Assembly (NCBI RefSeq): GCF_028994775.1 | Contig: NZ_JAJQMN010000009.1 | Location: 124,001-188,000, forward strand | Source of the DNA: Promicromonospora iranensis | GTDB lineage: Bacteria > Actinomycetota > Actinomycetes > Actinomycetales > Cellulomonadaceae | Direction of reading: 5' to 3' | Length of the DNA stretch: 64,000 nucleotides | Part shown: piece by piece, positions 42,995 through 52,500 of the stretch | Position numbering within the stretch: position 1 is the first letter of the stretch | How the letters are laid out: every line of letters starts with the position of its first letter | The notes under the pieces: model-generated | What the model was told of the DNA's origin: nothing | Seen by the model: only the letters and a program-made list of their open reading frames with translations | Database searches by the model: none | Translations under genes and position numbers: made by a program

Positions 42995-44214
42995 TGGTCC
43001 ACTACGAGCACATCGGTAGCGACCCGACGCCCGGTGACCACGCGGTGACGGGGAACCTCGCTGACGGCCTGACCGGCGGTCACGAAACCTTGGAACGGGT
43101 GAAGTTCCTGCTGGAGAGCGTGAACGAGGGCGAGTGGTTCGGCGAGACGGCGATTGCCTTCCGGGCGATGCTCCACGACGACTTCCGGCCCAAGGTGGTC
43201 GACGCCGAGGGCGCGTTCCGCAAGGCGTCGTCGGCTCTGGAGACATGGGCCACCAAGCTGGAGAGCTTCCGCCGGGACGCGGACAGCCTGGACCGTCGTC
43301 TCGGCGAGGCGAAGGCGGCCCAGCAAGCGGCTCAGGCCGCGTACTACAACGTCCCCGGTGGCCCACCGCCTCCTGACGACGCCACCGAGGCGGAGCACCA
43401 GCGGTACGAGGAGAACGAGCGCAACCGTGGCCAGGCGCGCGAGCGCCTGGAGTCGGCCGAGCAGAGCGTCAACGGGATCTGGACGGAGATCGAGGCGCTC
43501 GTTCGCGAGTACGACGCGGCGTCCGGGGCCCTCCTCAGCGAGTTCGACACCGCTGCCGCGATGGCTCCGGACGACCCGGCCTGGTACGAACGGGCGATCG
43601 ACTGGGTCGGTGACCGGTTCGAGGACCTGGGCGACTGGGTGGCTGACCTCGGCGACATGATCCTCGAGTGGGCCGCCGAGAACGCCGGCCTGCTCAATCT
43701 CATCTCGAACATCCTCAACGTCGTCGCCCTGGTGACCGGGATCCTGGCGCTGCTGCCCATCCCCGGCGTCCAGGTCCTCGGCCTGGTCAGCCTCGCGGCG
43801 ACCGCCGGGAGCACGCTCGCCTCGTACCTGTCGGCAGCGGGACAGGCAGGCTCGTGGAAGGGCGGGTTCACACCGTCCGTCGTCGTCGGGATCATCGCGA
43901 CAGCGCTCGGCGTCGGCGCCCTGGGTGCCACGTTCAAGGCGACCGCGGCCGCTGCGACGACCGCGGGCCGGACAGCGCCGACCTTCGGTCAGTTCGTCCT
44001 TGGCCAGGGTCACCAGATTCCGGGTATGTTCACCCTCGCGGCCAAGGGCGGCGCGATCGAGTCGACCGCCGAGCTCGGCTGGCGCGCGGTGGACGTCATG
44101 TTCGACCAGGGCATGTGGTTCGGTACCACGCCGATCGGCCTCGGCATGATGGGCTGGGACACCAAGAACGACAAGAACGGCACGTACGACAACCAGAAGG
44201 GGGTCACCCGGTGA
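42994..44214 (+). CDS. Putative T7SS-secreted protein with membrane segments
   Basis: 406 residues from ATG 42994 (GGGAGG, 6-nt spacing; an in-frame GTG at 42991 is too close). N-terminus HYEHIGSDPTPGDHAVTGNL carries the same SDPTPGD signature as the toxin at 36149. Long helices and coiled coil follow (about 30-185, with DSLDRRLGEAKAAQQAAQAA). A hydrophobic region spans about 225-325 (two to three TM-like segments). The last 70 residues are unassigned and show no toxin motif, unlike the 36149 product. It may be a structural or carrier cargo, or its effector domain may be unknown. Coupled by GTGA to the next gene. Confidence 0.7.
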   Translation: MVHYEHIGSDPTPGDHAVTGNLADGLTGGHETLERVKFLLESVNEGEWFGETAIAFRAMLHDDFRPKVVDAEGAFRKASSALETWATKLESFRRDADSLDRRLGEAKAAQQAAQAAYYNVPGGPPPPDDATEAEHQRYEENERNRGQARERLESAEQSVNGIWTEIEALVREYDAASGALLSEFDTAAAMAPDDPAWYERAIDWVGDRFEDLGDWVADLGDMILEWAAENAGLLNLISNILNVVALVTGILALLPIPGVQVLGLVSLAATAGSTLASYLSAAGQAGSWKGGFTPSVVVGIIATALGVGALGATFKATAAAATTAGRTAPTFGQFVLGQGHQIPGMFTLAAKGGAIESTAELGWRAVDVMFDQGMWFGTTPIGLGMMGWDTKNDKNGTYDNQKGVTR

Positions 44215-44984
44215 CCGTGACGACGTCCGCCGAGGCTGACAACCCCACCCGGTGGCGTCTGCGTACCCGAGTTCCCGACGACTGGATCGAGCTCGCCGGC
44301 ACGCTGACGGCCGAGGAGGCCCTCGGCACCGTCCGGTCCGCGCTCGACGCGGTCGACGTGCCGCTGCCCGAGGCTGACGCGAGCAAGCTCCTCGCCGGCC
44401 TGGAGTCCTGGCGCGACATGTGGCGCAAGGAGCGGGTGCTCCTCCACGGCCTCGTGTACCAGGGCGCCGAGCACGAGGGGCCGACGGCGGTGGGCCGGGA
44501 GATCTTCTGGAACATCATCGGCACGGTCACCGAGATCACGGCGTTCGACGGTCCGCTCTCGCTCCTGGAGGTGGTCCGGCGGGTCATCGCCGCGAAGGCG
44601 GGGATCGACCTCGACCAGGCGTACACCGAGGCCTTCGAGACCGGGATCGGCCCTGCCATCGGCCTGACGACGAGCTATGAGGCCACGTATCGGCAGCCCG
44701 GTGCTCCGGAGGACGCCGAGCCGGTACGGGGCACGGTAGGGCTCGCGGCAGTCGTTGCCGCACCTGCGACCGGTGGGCCGGGCCTGGTCCTCATGGGGTT
44801 CTCGACGGACCCCGATCAGGTCCAGGGCGTCGCGATGATCCTTGCCGCCATGGCGGGCCCCGCGACCATCACGCCGGTCGACAAGGACGGCAACCCGGTC
44901 TTCAGCGGTGCGCCGTCGCTCACGGACATGCCACCGCTGGACGACGCGGCGCCGGGAGCGCACGAGTCCCAGCAGGCCGGGTGA
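44211..44984 (+). CDS. Conserved-looking soluble protein of the T7SS cargo operon
   Basis: 257 residues, GTG start overlapping the previous stop and stop overlapping the next gene (both GTGA). Soluble alpha/beta protein beginning RWRLRTRVPDDWIELAGTLT; a mid-region has QGAEHEGPTAVGREIFWNII and later GLVLMGFSTDPDQVQGVAMI. Family not recognised. Its position straight after the secreted protein makes it a candidate chaperone, immunity factor or accessory; none can be shown from sequence. Confidence 0.6.
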   Translation: MTVTTSAEADNPTRWRLRTRVPDDWIELAGTLTAEEALGTVRSALDAVDVPLPEADASKLLAGLESWRDMWRKERVLLHGLVYQGAEHEGPTAVGREIFWNIIGTVTEITAFDGPLSLLEVVRRVIAAKAGIDLDQAYTEAFETGIGPAIGLTTSYEATYRQPGAPEDAEPVRGTVGLAAVVAAPATGGPGLVLMGFSTDPDQVQGVAMILAAMAGPATITPVDKDGNPVFSGAPSLTDMPPLDDAAPGAHESQQAG

Positions 44985-46282
44985 ACGGCATGGCCACCAC
45001 CTCCGCACGGACGACGACGCCGAAGCGACACCCGCGCTCGCTGCCACCCATGCCCGAGGAGCTGCCGCTGCCGGCGACGTTCGGTGACTGGTACGACACC
45101 GCCGCGACGAACCTGGGTGTCGCGGAGAAGCGCGACAGCGGTGCGCGGCGCATGCTGGCGGGTGCCGTGATGCTGGCGGGCGTCTCCGCGGGTGCTGGCC
45201 TCGTTGCCGGGCCGGTGGCGGTCCTGTCCGGCGACGGCGCCCCGGGGGAGACCGCTGACGTCGCGTCGCTGGTGATCGGTCCCGTACTGGCTCTCGGCGT
45301 GCTCGTGTGGTGGTTCTGGTACCGCCGGGACTGGGCGCGGGTGCGCCGCTTGCGGCACGCGTGGTCCCGCTCGATCCGCGACCCACGTGTGCTGGCACTC
45401 CCGGCGCGGCCGCATCAGGGCCAGGGGCCGGACCCGGAGGAACAGCATGACTTCCGTGCGCGGGAACGCGCCGCTCTCGCCCCGTACCCCGGGCTGCGCA
45501 GCGTCGGCGGGGTGACCGGCGGCCTCGACGCGGTGCGCGCCGGGCTCTACCCGATCGTCTTCCTCGCGGGTCTGGTCGGGATTCTCGCCACGCTCGGTTC
45601 GGACACCGCAGACGGTGAGGTCAGCCGGGCGCTCCCGCTCGTGCCGTTGGTCGTCACGGCGCTGTGGGCCACCACGCGCGCCTGGCAGCGCGTCGCGGAC
45701 TCCTCCGCGCTGGTCGCGCTGCAGGCCGACGACCGCCGTCGGTGGGCGGGCTGGCGCGTGGTCCGCGGGGTCGACCACCCCGCACCGGCGACGCCGTGGT
45801 ACCGGCGGCTCAACTGGGCGGTGCTGCCGATCGCGCTCGGCGCGCTGGCGGTCCTCGTGTTCCGCGTCGGGGCAGGTGAGATGACCGGCCAGGCGGTCGT
45901 GATCGGGCTCGCGCTCTGCGTGGTGCCCGCCGCTGTCGTGTCGGTGTCGTTCCTGGTGCGCTCGCTCGGCGCGCGGTCGCAGGGCGGTACGAACGGCGTC
46001 GGGGTCCAGGTCTCCGCGGACGACGTCCCGTCGCTGGGGCCCGTCTCCGTCACACCCGGGCAGGGGGTACTGCGTGCCGCCGCCGATGGGATGGCGCTGG
46101 ATGCCGGCGGCTCCACGGTTCCGGTCCCGGCAGGCTCGGCGCTGGTCAGTGGCGAGCCGCACGCCTTCGCGACCCGTCGCCACTGGATCCTGCTGCCGGA
46201 CGGGTCGCAGGTGCCGCTGACCTGCGGCGCGGTGCGCCCGCTCCGGGAGCTGGCGCAGGGGGCAGGTCTGCGGGTTCTGTGA
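44981..46282 (+). CDS. Polytopic membrane protein of the T7SS cargo operon
   Basis: 433 residues (GTG 44981 overlapping the previous stop; ATG 44990 possible). Six hydrophobic segments in three pairs: about 57-80 and 92-112, 188-206 and 214-235, 272-292 and 298-325. There is a hydrophilic domain between the first two pairs and a soluble C-terminal domain (about 335-433, beta-rich, ALVSGEPHAFATRRHWILLP). Family not recognised. Last gene of the operon; a hairpin follows. Confidence 0.62.
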   Translation: MNGMATTSARTTTPKRHPRSLPPMPEELPLPATFGDWYDTAATNLGVAEKRDSGARRMLAGAVMLAGVSAGAGLVAGPVAVLSGDGAPGETADVASLVIGPVLALGVLVWWFWYRRDWARVRRLRHAWSRSIRDPRVLALPARPHQGQGPDPEEQHDFRARERAALAPYPGLRSVGGVTGGLDAVRAGLYPIVFLAGLVGILATLGSDTADGEVSRALPLVPLVVTALWATTRAWQRVADSSALVALQADDRRRWAGWRVVRGVDHPAPATPWYRRLNWAVLPIALGALAVLVFRVGAGEMTGQAVVIGLALCVVPAAVVSVSFLVRSLGARSQGGTNGVGVQVSADDVPSLGPVSVTPGQGVLRAAADGMALDAGGSTVPVPAGSALVSGEPHAFATRRHWILLPDGSQVPLTCGAVRPLRELAQGAGLRVL

Positions 46283-46296
46283 GCCCGCGCAGACGA

Positions 46297-46328
46297 CGGC
46301 GCCCCGCGGAGGTATCCACGGGGCGCCG
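46297..46328. terminator. Hairpin between convergent genes
   Basis: CGGCGCCCCG (46297-46306) pairs with CGGGGCGCCG (46319-46328), 12-nt loop, between the T7SS cargo operon and the PspC gene. Confidence 0.65.
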
Positions 46329-46352
46329 GTACGGACGCGGCTCATGGCGGGA

Positions 46353-46541
46353 TCAGTCGTCGTTGGGCATCAGGATCCAGAACGCGAGGTACGCGAGGAA
46401 CTGCGGCCCCGGGATGAGGAAAGAGGCGACGGTGAGGACCCGGACGAGCGTGGGGTCCCAACCGAATCGGCGGGCGACGCCGGCGCAGACGCCGGCGATC
46501 ATGCGCCCCTGACGGGGACGGGAGAGGGTCTGTGTGCTCAT
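46353..46541 (-). CDS. PspC-domain protein, copy 1
   Basis: 62 residues from ATG 46541. The whole protein is one PspC domain: RMIAGVCAGVARRFGWDPTL, VRVLTVASFLIPGPQFLAYL, ending ILMPNDD. PspC proteins are small membrane proteins of envelope stress responses. It is a near-duplicate of the gene at 46654, including the sequence around the start codon. Confidence 0.88.
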   Translation of the reverse strand: MSTQTLSRPRQGRMIAGVCAGVARRFGWDPTLVRVLTVASFLIPGPQFLAYLAFWILMPNDD

Positions 46542-46653
46542 ACCGTCGACGCTACGGCCGTCGCGGCGCACCGGGTATCCGGTGATCCCCTGGACCGTCC
46601 CTGAATGGTTCCGGAGAGCAGTCGGGGTGGAGCCGGGCGGTCCGGCCAAAGGC

Positions 46654-46851
46654 TCAGGCGGCGGGACGCTCGTTCGGGATGACGACCCAGCAGATGAGGT
46701 AGGCCAGGACCTGCGGCCCAGGGATGAGGACCGAGGCGACCGTGACGACCCGCACGATCGTCGGGTTCCAGCCGAATCGGTGGGCGATGCCGGCGCAGAC
46801 GCCGGCGATCATGCGCCCCTGGCGGGGACGGGAGAGTTTCTGTGTGCTCAT
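46654..46851 (-). CDS. PspC-domain protein, copy 2
   Basis: 65 residues from ATG 46851. PspC domain: RMIAGVCAGIAHRFGWNPTI, VRVVTVASVLIPGPQVLAYL, ending IPNERPAA. It shares MSTQ(T/K)LSRPRQG with copy 1 and similar flanks, showing a tandem duplication with later divergence in the second helix (CWVV for FWIL). Confidence 0.88.
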   Translation of the reverse strand: MSTQKLSRPRQGRMIAGVCAGIAHRFGWNPTIVRVVTVASVLIPGPQVLAYLICWVVIPNERPAA

Positions 46852-47058
46852 TCCACCGACGCTACGGGTCCTACCGGGTTGAGGGTATCCGGGCTCACCC
46901 GGATCCTGCCCTGAACGGTGGCCGGGGGTCCGCCGGCAGCGGACCGGGTGAACTTCGTCGAACGTGGTTGTTCCCGCATTCTCGCCGGCCGTAATCTCGG
47001 CGAGCCCTTGTCCGGACAGCACTTCGGCGGTCCCGAGGGTTTCTGAGAGGAACGACGA

Positions 47059-49461
47059 TTGAACCCCTTTCGGTCTGCGGGTGCGGTAAGCCGTGCCCTG
47101 ACGGTGCTGACCAGCGGCGCCCTCGTCGCCGGTCTGATCGCCGTGCCGGCGCTGCCTGCGTCGGCCGTGACGGCAGAGCCCTCACCGTCGCCGTCCGTGG
47201 CGTCGTCGGCGGTGGCCGAGCCGGCCCCGATCCTGGCGACCACGATCAACGGCGAGGTCTGCGCCGACGAGCCGGTCTGGCACTCCGGTGACGGCACCTA
47301 CGTGGTGCTCAGGTGGACCACCACGTTCGAGCTCCCCACGACGGCGACAGCCGTCCTGCACACCGTCGTCGGGCCCGACGGCGCGGACATCGACCGGAGC
47401 CCGGCGCCGGTCGAGAACGGCGTGGCCACGGGTGAGCGCACCCTGCCCCTGGACCATGGCCAGGTCTACACCCTGAAGATGCGGCTCCGCGGCGCTGACG
47501 GCGCCTGGTCGCAGGAACCGGTGGCGTCGTGCGTCTTCGGCGTCCAGCACCCGCCCGTCATCTCCGCCGTCGTGCCGGCTCTGGGCGCCGACGCCGTCTA
47601 CGTGAGCGGCGAGCCCCGCGGCGGGGTGGGCGTGGCCGGTAAGTACCTGGTGGCGGCCACGCGCCAGGGTGAGGCCGTCGCGTACGAGTACGCCGTGACC
47701 GGAACCTCGAGCCGCCCCGCGACCTGGGAGACCACCCCCGCGCCCGACGGCGCCCCAGCGGTGATCCCCGTGGTCCCGGCGGCGTCCGGCACCCAGTACC
47801 TGCATGTGCGGGGCATCGACCGGTACGGCGTACGCGGCCCGACCCTGCGCAAGAGCTTCCTGGTGGGAACGGCCACGACGTCCAAGCCGTCGCCGCCACC
47901 GGTCACCGTGGCCGACGTGGAGGACGGCGGCCCTGACGACGGCCGGATCCCGCTGGCCGTCACGCTGACGAACGACCTGGTCACCAAGCCCATGGGGGAG
48001 GTCGTGCTCCGGTACGGGACCCGGGAGATCGGCCGCGCCACCTTCGCTGCGCAGTCCGAGACCGTCCTCGTGGAGCAGGCCCCGCTCGGCTCCGGGTTCA
48101 AGCAGGTCACCGCGGAGTACCGGCAGTTCGACGGGGCTCCGGTGCTCTCCACGTCGGCACGGATCTGTGCCCAGGACTGCGCCTTCACCGGTGGCAAGGT
48201 GGCGATCACGGCCCTCGGGGACGTTCGGCTGGACCCGCAGCTCCTCGCCAAGGTGTCCGGCTTCTCGCCGAAGCCCACGTCCTACGAGTACGAGTGGCTG
48301 AGCGCCGGCAAGGTGGTCGCCTCCGGGCCGGACGAGGTCGGCGCCCACTACCTCAGCCTTCCGCGGGACGAGCGGCACACGCTGTCCGTCCGGGTGACCG
48401 CCCGTGGTCCGCGCATGGTGCCCAAGACGGTCACGGCGTCGGTCAAGATCGGCGACCGCGCGGACCCCGACGTCTGTGCCGGTGGCAAGGCCATCGGGTC
48501 GAGGTGGCTGAGCAACTACACGTACTGCAGCAATCGCGGGGACGGCCTGGTCGGTGACCCGGGGAGCGGCCGCGCCCTCGAGATGCTGGTCGCCGAACCC
48601 TGGTTGGACGGCTACACGTCCTCCAGGTCCGGCGAACCTCCTGCCGACCAGGGTTACACCGCCGACTACTGGTTCGACATGGCTGGGTACGTCCAGGGCA
48701 GGGGCTGGGAAGGACTCAAGAGGAAGGGCGACGTCTACTACGTCGGAAGCGTCGGCGAGCGCCGCCGCCTCGAGGCGCTCCGCATCGACGACGGCGGCGT
48801 GCTGGCCCCGTACTACGACGTCTGGTACCGCGCCTACGTACCGAAGCACGGCTGGCTGGGCTGGGCCAAGAACGGCGGGAACGCCGGCACCGTAGGATTC
48901 GGCAACCGGATCGAGGCCATCGAGGTCAGGGTCCTGCCGAAGGGCAAGCGTCTGGTGTCCGGGACGGGCAACGCGGCGTACTACTCCGCCGCGACGCAGC
49001 GACAGGTGCACGTCCGGTCCTACCTCAAGACGTCGAACGTGTGGCGCGACGCCGTGGTCGGGGGCTCGACCGCTGGGCTGACCCGCACCAGCCAGCGTCT
49101 GAACGCGGTGCGCGTCGACGTCGACGGGACGAGGTACTCGGGTGGCATCCAGGTGGCCGCCAAGGTCGAGGGTGACGGGTGGCGCCGATATGTGGGGAAC
49201 GACCGCGTCGCGGGGACGTACCACCGGACCGATCGGGTCTCCGGTTACCGGATGCGGCTGACGGGTCAGATGGCCGAGCGCTATCACGTCTACTACCGGG
49301 CGCACGTCGCCGGGACCGGCTGGCTCGGCTGGGCCAGGAACGGCAGCTCCGCGGGTTCGGCGAGCTACGCGAAGCGGGTCACCGCCGTGCAGGTACTGCT
49401 CGTGCCGAAGGGTGACCCCGCGCCGCAGAGTGCCAACGGCCGGGTGGCCTACCTCCGCTGA
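47059..49461 (+). CDS. Secreted ChW-repeat protein
   Basis: 800 residues, TTG start with AGAGG 8 nt upstream. Signal peptide (ALTVLTSGALVAGLIAVPAL then PASA). The N-terminal two thirds (about 50-480) are beta-rich, immunoglobulin-like segments. The C-terminal third has about five ChW-type repeats (about 534-580, 590-632, 650-690, 695-735, 740-785), each with a GW pair, for example HGWLGWAKNGGNAGTVGFGN followed by RIEAIEV. ChW (clostridial hydrophobic, conserved Trp) repeats are surface-binding modules best known in Clostridium and present in some actinobacteria. No catalytic domain seen; adhesin or wall-associated role inferred. Confidence 0.8.
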   Translation: MNPFRSAGAVSRALTVLTSGALVAGLIAVPALPASAVTAEPSPSPSVASSAVAEPAPILATTINGEVCADEPVWHSGDGTYVVLRWTTTFELPTTATAVLHTVVGPDGADIDRSPAPVENGVATGERTLPLDHGQVYTLKMRLRGADGAWSQEPVASCVFGVQHPPVISAVVPALGADAVYVSGEPRGGVGVAGKYLVAATRQGEAVAYEYAVTGTSSRPATWETTPAPDGAPAVIPVVPAASGTQYLHVRGIDRYGVRGPTLRKSFLVGTATTSKPSPPPVTVADVEDGGPDDGRIPLAVTLTNDLVTKPMGEVVLRYGTREIGRATFAAQSETVLVEQAPLGSGFKQVTAEYRQFDGAPVLSTSARICAQDCAFTGGKVAITALGDVRLDPQLLAKVSGFSPKPTSYEYEWLSAGKVVASGPDEVGAHYLSLPRDERHTLSVRVTARGPRMVPKTVTASVKIGDRADPDVCAGGKAIGSRWLSNYTYCSNRGDGLVGDPGSGRALEMLVAEPWLDGYTSSRSGEPPADQGYTADYWFDMAGYVQGRGWEGLKRKGDVYYVGSVGERRRLEALRIDDGGVLAPYYDVWYRAYVPKHGWLGWAKNGGNAGTVGFGNRIEAIEVRVLPKGKRLVSGTGNAAYYSAATQRQVHVRSYLKTSNVWRDAVVGGSTAGLTRTSQRLNAVRVDVDGTRYSGGIQVAAKVEGDGWRRYVGNDRVAGTYHRTDRVSGYRMRLTGQMAERYHVYYRAHVAGTGWLGWARNGSSAGSASYAKRVTAVQVLLVPKGDPAPQSANGRVAYLR

Positions 49462-49476
49462 GCCGGCACCCGGAAA

Positions 49477-49525
49477 GGGCACCGCACGGAGAAGGGGCAC
49501 CGCACGGGCCACCCGTGCGGTGCCC
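49477..49525 (+). terminator. Strong hairpin with a duplicated left arm
   Basis: GGGCACCGCACGGG (49495-49508) pairs perfectly with CCCGTGCGGTGCCC (49512-49525), 3-nt loop. A second copy of the left arm (GGGCACCGCACGG, 49477-49489) precedes it. The hairpin ends at the HrpA stop codon and can terminate both converging transcripts. Confidence 0.75.
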
Positions 49526-52500
49526 TCACCAGCCGTTCGGCACCAGTACCTTGCGGATCCGCTTCTCGCTGACCGAGCCGTCGGTGCCGAGCTGCTGCGC
49601 GAACAGCGAGACGCGCAGCTCCTCGAGCAGCCAGCGCACGTCCGCGAGCTCGGCGGCGCGTGCGGCGTCGGGGGAGCCGGCCATGTACGCGGCGAGCGCC
49701 TTCTCGTACGCCGCGGTCACGTCCCCGATCCGCCAGGCGAGGTCGGAGTCCCGCGCGGGGTTCTCCGCGGCCTTTGTCAGGCGGTGCGAGTCCGCGCGCA
49801 GGTAGCGCGCGAGGTGCGGCAGCCGGCGTGGTGGCGTCGCGGCAACGAACCCGTCGTGGATCAAGGACGCGCGGTGCTCGCGGATGTCCTGGAGCGTGTT
49901 GAGCAGTGCGAGGCTGCCCGACGCGCGGACCTCCGCCTCGAGCGTCCGGCTCGCCGACAGGGCGGCCACCACGTGCCCGACGACGCGGTACACCTCGTCC
50001 TCCAGGTGCTGGCGGACGAACGCCAGCGCGTCGGCATACGCGGAAGCCGACCGCACGGCCGCGGCGTCCGGCCCACCCGGCGGGGTGTCGTAGCGTGCGG
50101 AACCCGTCGGCGACGTCAACGAGACGACCGCGGCCAGCTGCAGGTCCGCGACCAGCGCCTCCGTGTTCGAGTACGGCGACGCCGCCATCGTCAGCGACTG
50201 CGTGCCGGTCCACCGCGACGTGATCCGCCCGGTACCCAGCGCGGCCTCCGACACGAGCAGCCGCCGCACCCCGGCGGCGTGCAGCGCATCCCGCTGCGTC
50301 TCGTCCGCCAGGATCCGCAGCGCCACCCCCATGGACCGAGCCTGCCCCTTCACCTTCGGAGCAGCCTCCTCCACGAGCGCGGGGAACCCCCGCACCACGA
50401 CCCCGGCTCCCACGTCCGTGGACACCGACCCGGGCAGCACCCCGCCGTCCGCCAACCCAGCAGGCCAGGAAGTCAGCCCACTCTGCTCCGCGATGACACC
50501 AGCCCCAGCATCAGCGGAAACACCCCCGCCAACCCCGCCACGAGTACTGCGCGCCACCACCTCGGAAGGCGACGCCCCTACGGAGGGTGCGGAAGGCGAA
50601 GACCCTCGCGCGGACGTATTCCTTCCCGAAGTGGAGGGCCCCCTGGGGCCCGTGAACGCGTCCGCGCGAGGGTCTTCGCCTTCCGCACCCGCCCCGCCCG
50701 AAGCGCCCGCCCCACCCGAACCAGAACCGGAAGCAGCCCGAGCCTCAGCCAGCGCCGCCCCCACAGCGCCACGCACAGCAGACCGCACGGCAGCCTCGGC
50801 CCGCCCTGCCAGCTTGCGCTGCAGCAGCAACAGATCCTTCGACTCGTCCAGCACGATCGCCGACGCGTCCCGTCCCCGCCCGCGCTCCTCGACGACCCTG
50901 AACGTCATCCGGAGGTGCCCGGGGAGGCGCGAGATCCGCTCCTCGTCCCAGACCTCCGGCGGCACGATCACGTCACGGAGCGCACGGACCGCTCGCGTGA
51001 AGGCGGAGACGTAGGGCTCGGCCATGTCGCCGGCCCGCACGATGTCCTCCCAGGCCGGGCACTCCTCGCGGATCCACGCGACGACGTCGCGCGCGACGTC
51101 GGGCGCCGGCACGAGCTCGCGCCGCACCGCCTTGGGCAGTGACTTGATGGTCGCGACCGTCAGCTCCTCGAGGAGCCCCGGAACCATCCAGTCGAATCCG
51201 TCGGGCACCACGCGAGCGAGCACCGCGATGGGGATGTGCACGGTGACGCCGTCGGCCTCGGAACCGGGCTGGAACTGGTAGGTGAGCGGCAGGGAGAGCT
51301 CGCCCTGGGGCCACTTCTCGGGGAACTCGGACGTGTCGACCGACGCGTCGCCGACCAGCTGCTCCATGGTGAACGTGAGCAGGTCCGGCGTCTCCTTGCG
51401 CGCACGCGACCACCAGCGGTCGAAGTGCGCGGCCGAGACCACGGAGTCGGGCACACGCTCGTCGTAGAAGGCGAAGAGGTCGTCCTCGTCCGCGACCAGG
51501 CCGCGTTGCCGTGAGCGGGCCTCGAGCTCGCCGGCCTCCTCCAGGAGGGCGCGGTTGTCGTGGAAGAAGCGGTGGTGGGTGGTCCACTCGCCCTCGACGA
51601 GCGCGTGCCGCACGAACATCTCACGTGCCGCCTCGGGGTCCACCTTGGCGTACAGGACGCGCCGGTCGGCCACGATGGGCACCCCGTACAGCAGCACCTT
51701 CTCCGAGCACATCGCCGCACCCTGCTTCGAGGACCAGTGGGGCTCGGAATAGGTGTGCTTCGCGAGCGGTCCGGCGAGGTCCTCGGCCCACTCCGGCTGG
51801 ATCCGGGCGACGTCGCGCGCCCACAGGCGGCTGGTCTCGACGAGCTCGCCCGCCATGATCCACGCCGGCGGCTTCTTCGACAGGGGAGACCCGGGGAAGA
51901 TCGCGAACCGCGCCCCACGGGCACCGATGTACTCGTTGCGCGCCTGCTTCTTCGCGCGCTTCAGTGCGATCTCGCGCTGGGCGCCCCGCAGGTGCGCGAC
52001 GGCGGACGCCTTGACCTCACCCGTGTCCTGCATCCCGAGCTGCGAGAGCAGCCCTGCGAGCAGCGACTTGTGGATCGTGTCGTCGTCCCACGTCTGCCGG
52101 TACGACGTCGGCTCGGCGTCCGCGGACGCGCTCTCGGTGGTGAAGCGATCGGTGCTCGACCCGCTGGGCGGGTTCGATCCACGGGTGCGCGGCTGGAACG
52201 ACATCTCGATGCCCAGCGGCTTCGACATCTCGCGGAGCTGGGCGACGACGTCCTGCCACTCGCGGATGCGCAGGAAGTTCAGGTACTCGGACTTGCACAG
52301 GCGCCGGAAGGCCGAGCTGCCCATCAGGTGCTGCTGCTCCCGCACGTACTCCCAGAGGTTCAGATACGTGAGGAAGTCGGAGCGCGGGTCGGCGAACCGG
52401 GCGTGCAGCTGGTCGGCCTGCGCGCGCTGCTCGGCCGGGCGCTCGCGGGGGTCCTGGATCGACAGCGCGGCCGCGATGATGGCGACCTCGCGGGCGACGC

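Noticed and set aside
36149-46282. Calling a complete type VII secretion system
   Set aside because: Only cargo-type and WXG100-like genes are present; EccB/C/D/E and mycosin genes are absent here.
47182-49512. 776-codon minus-strand frame opposite the ChW-repeat gene
   Set aside because: No signal peptide or motif; the plus strand has a clean signal peptide and repeats.
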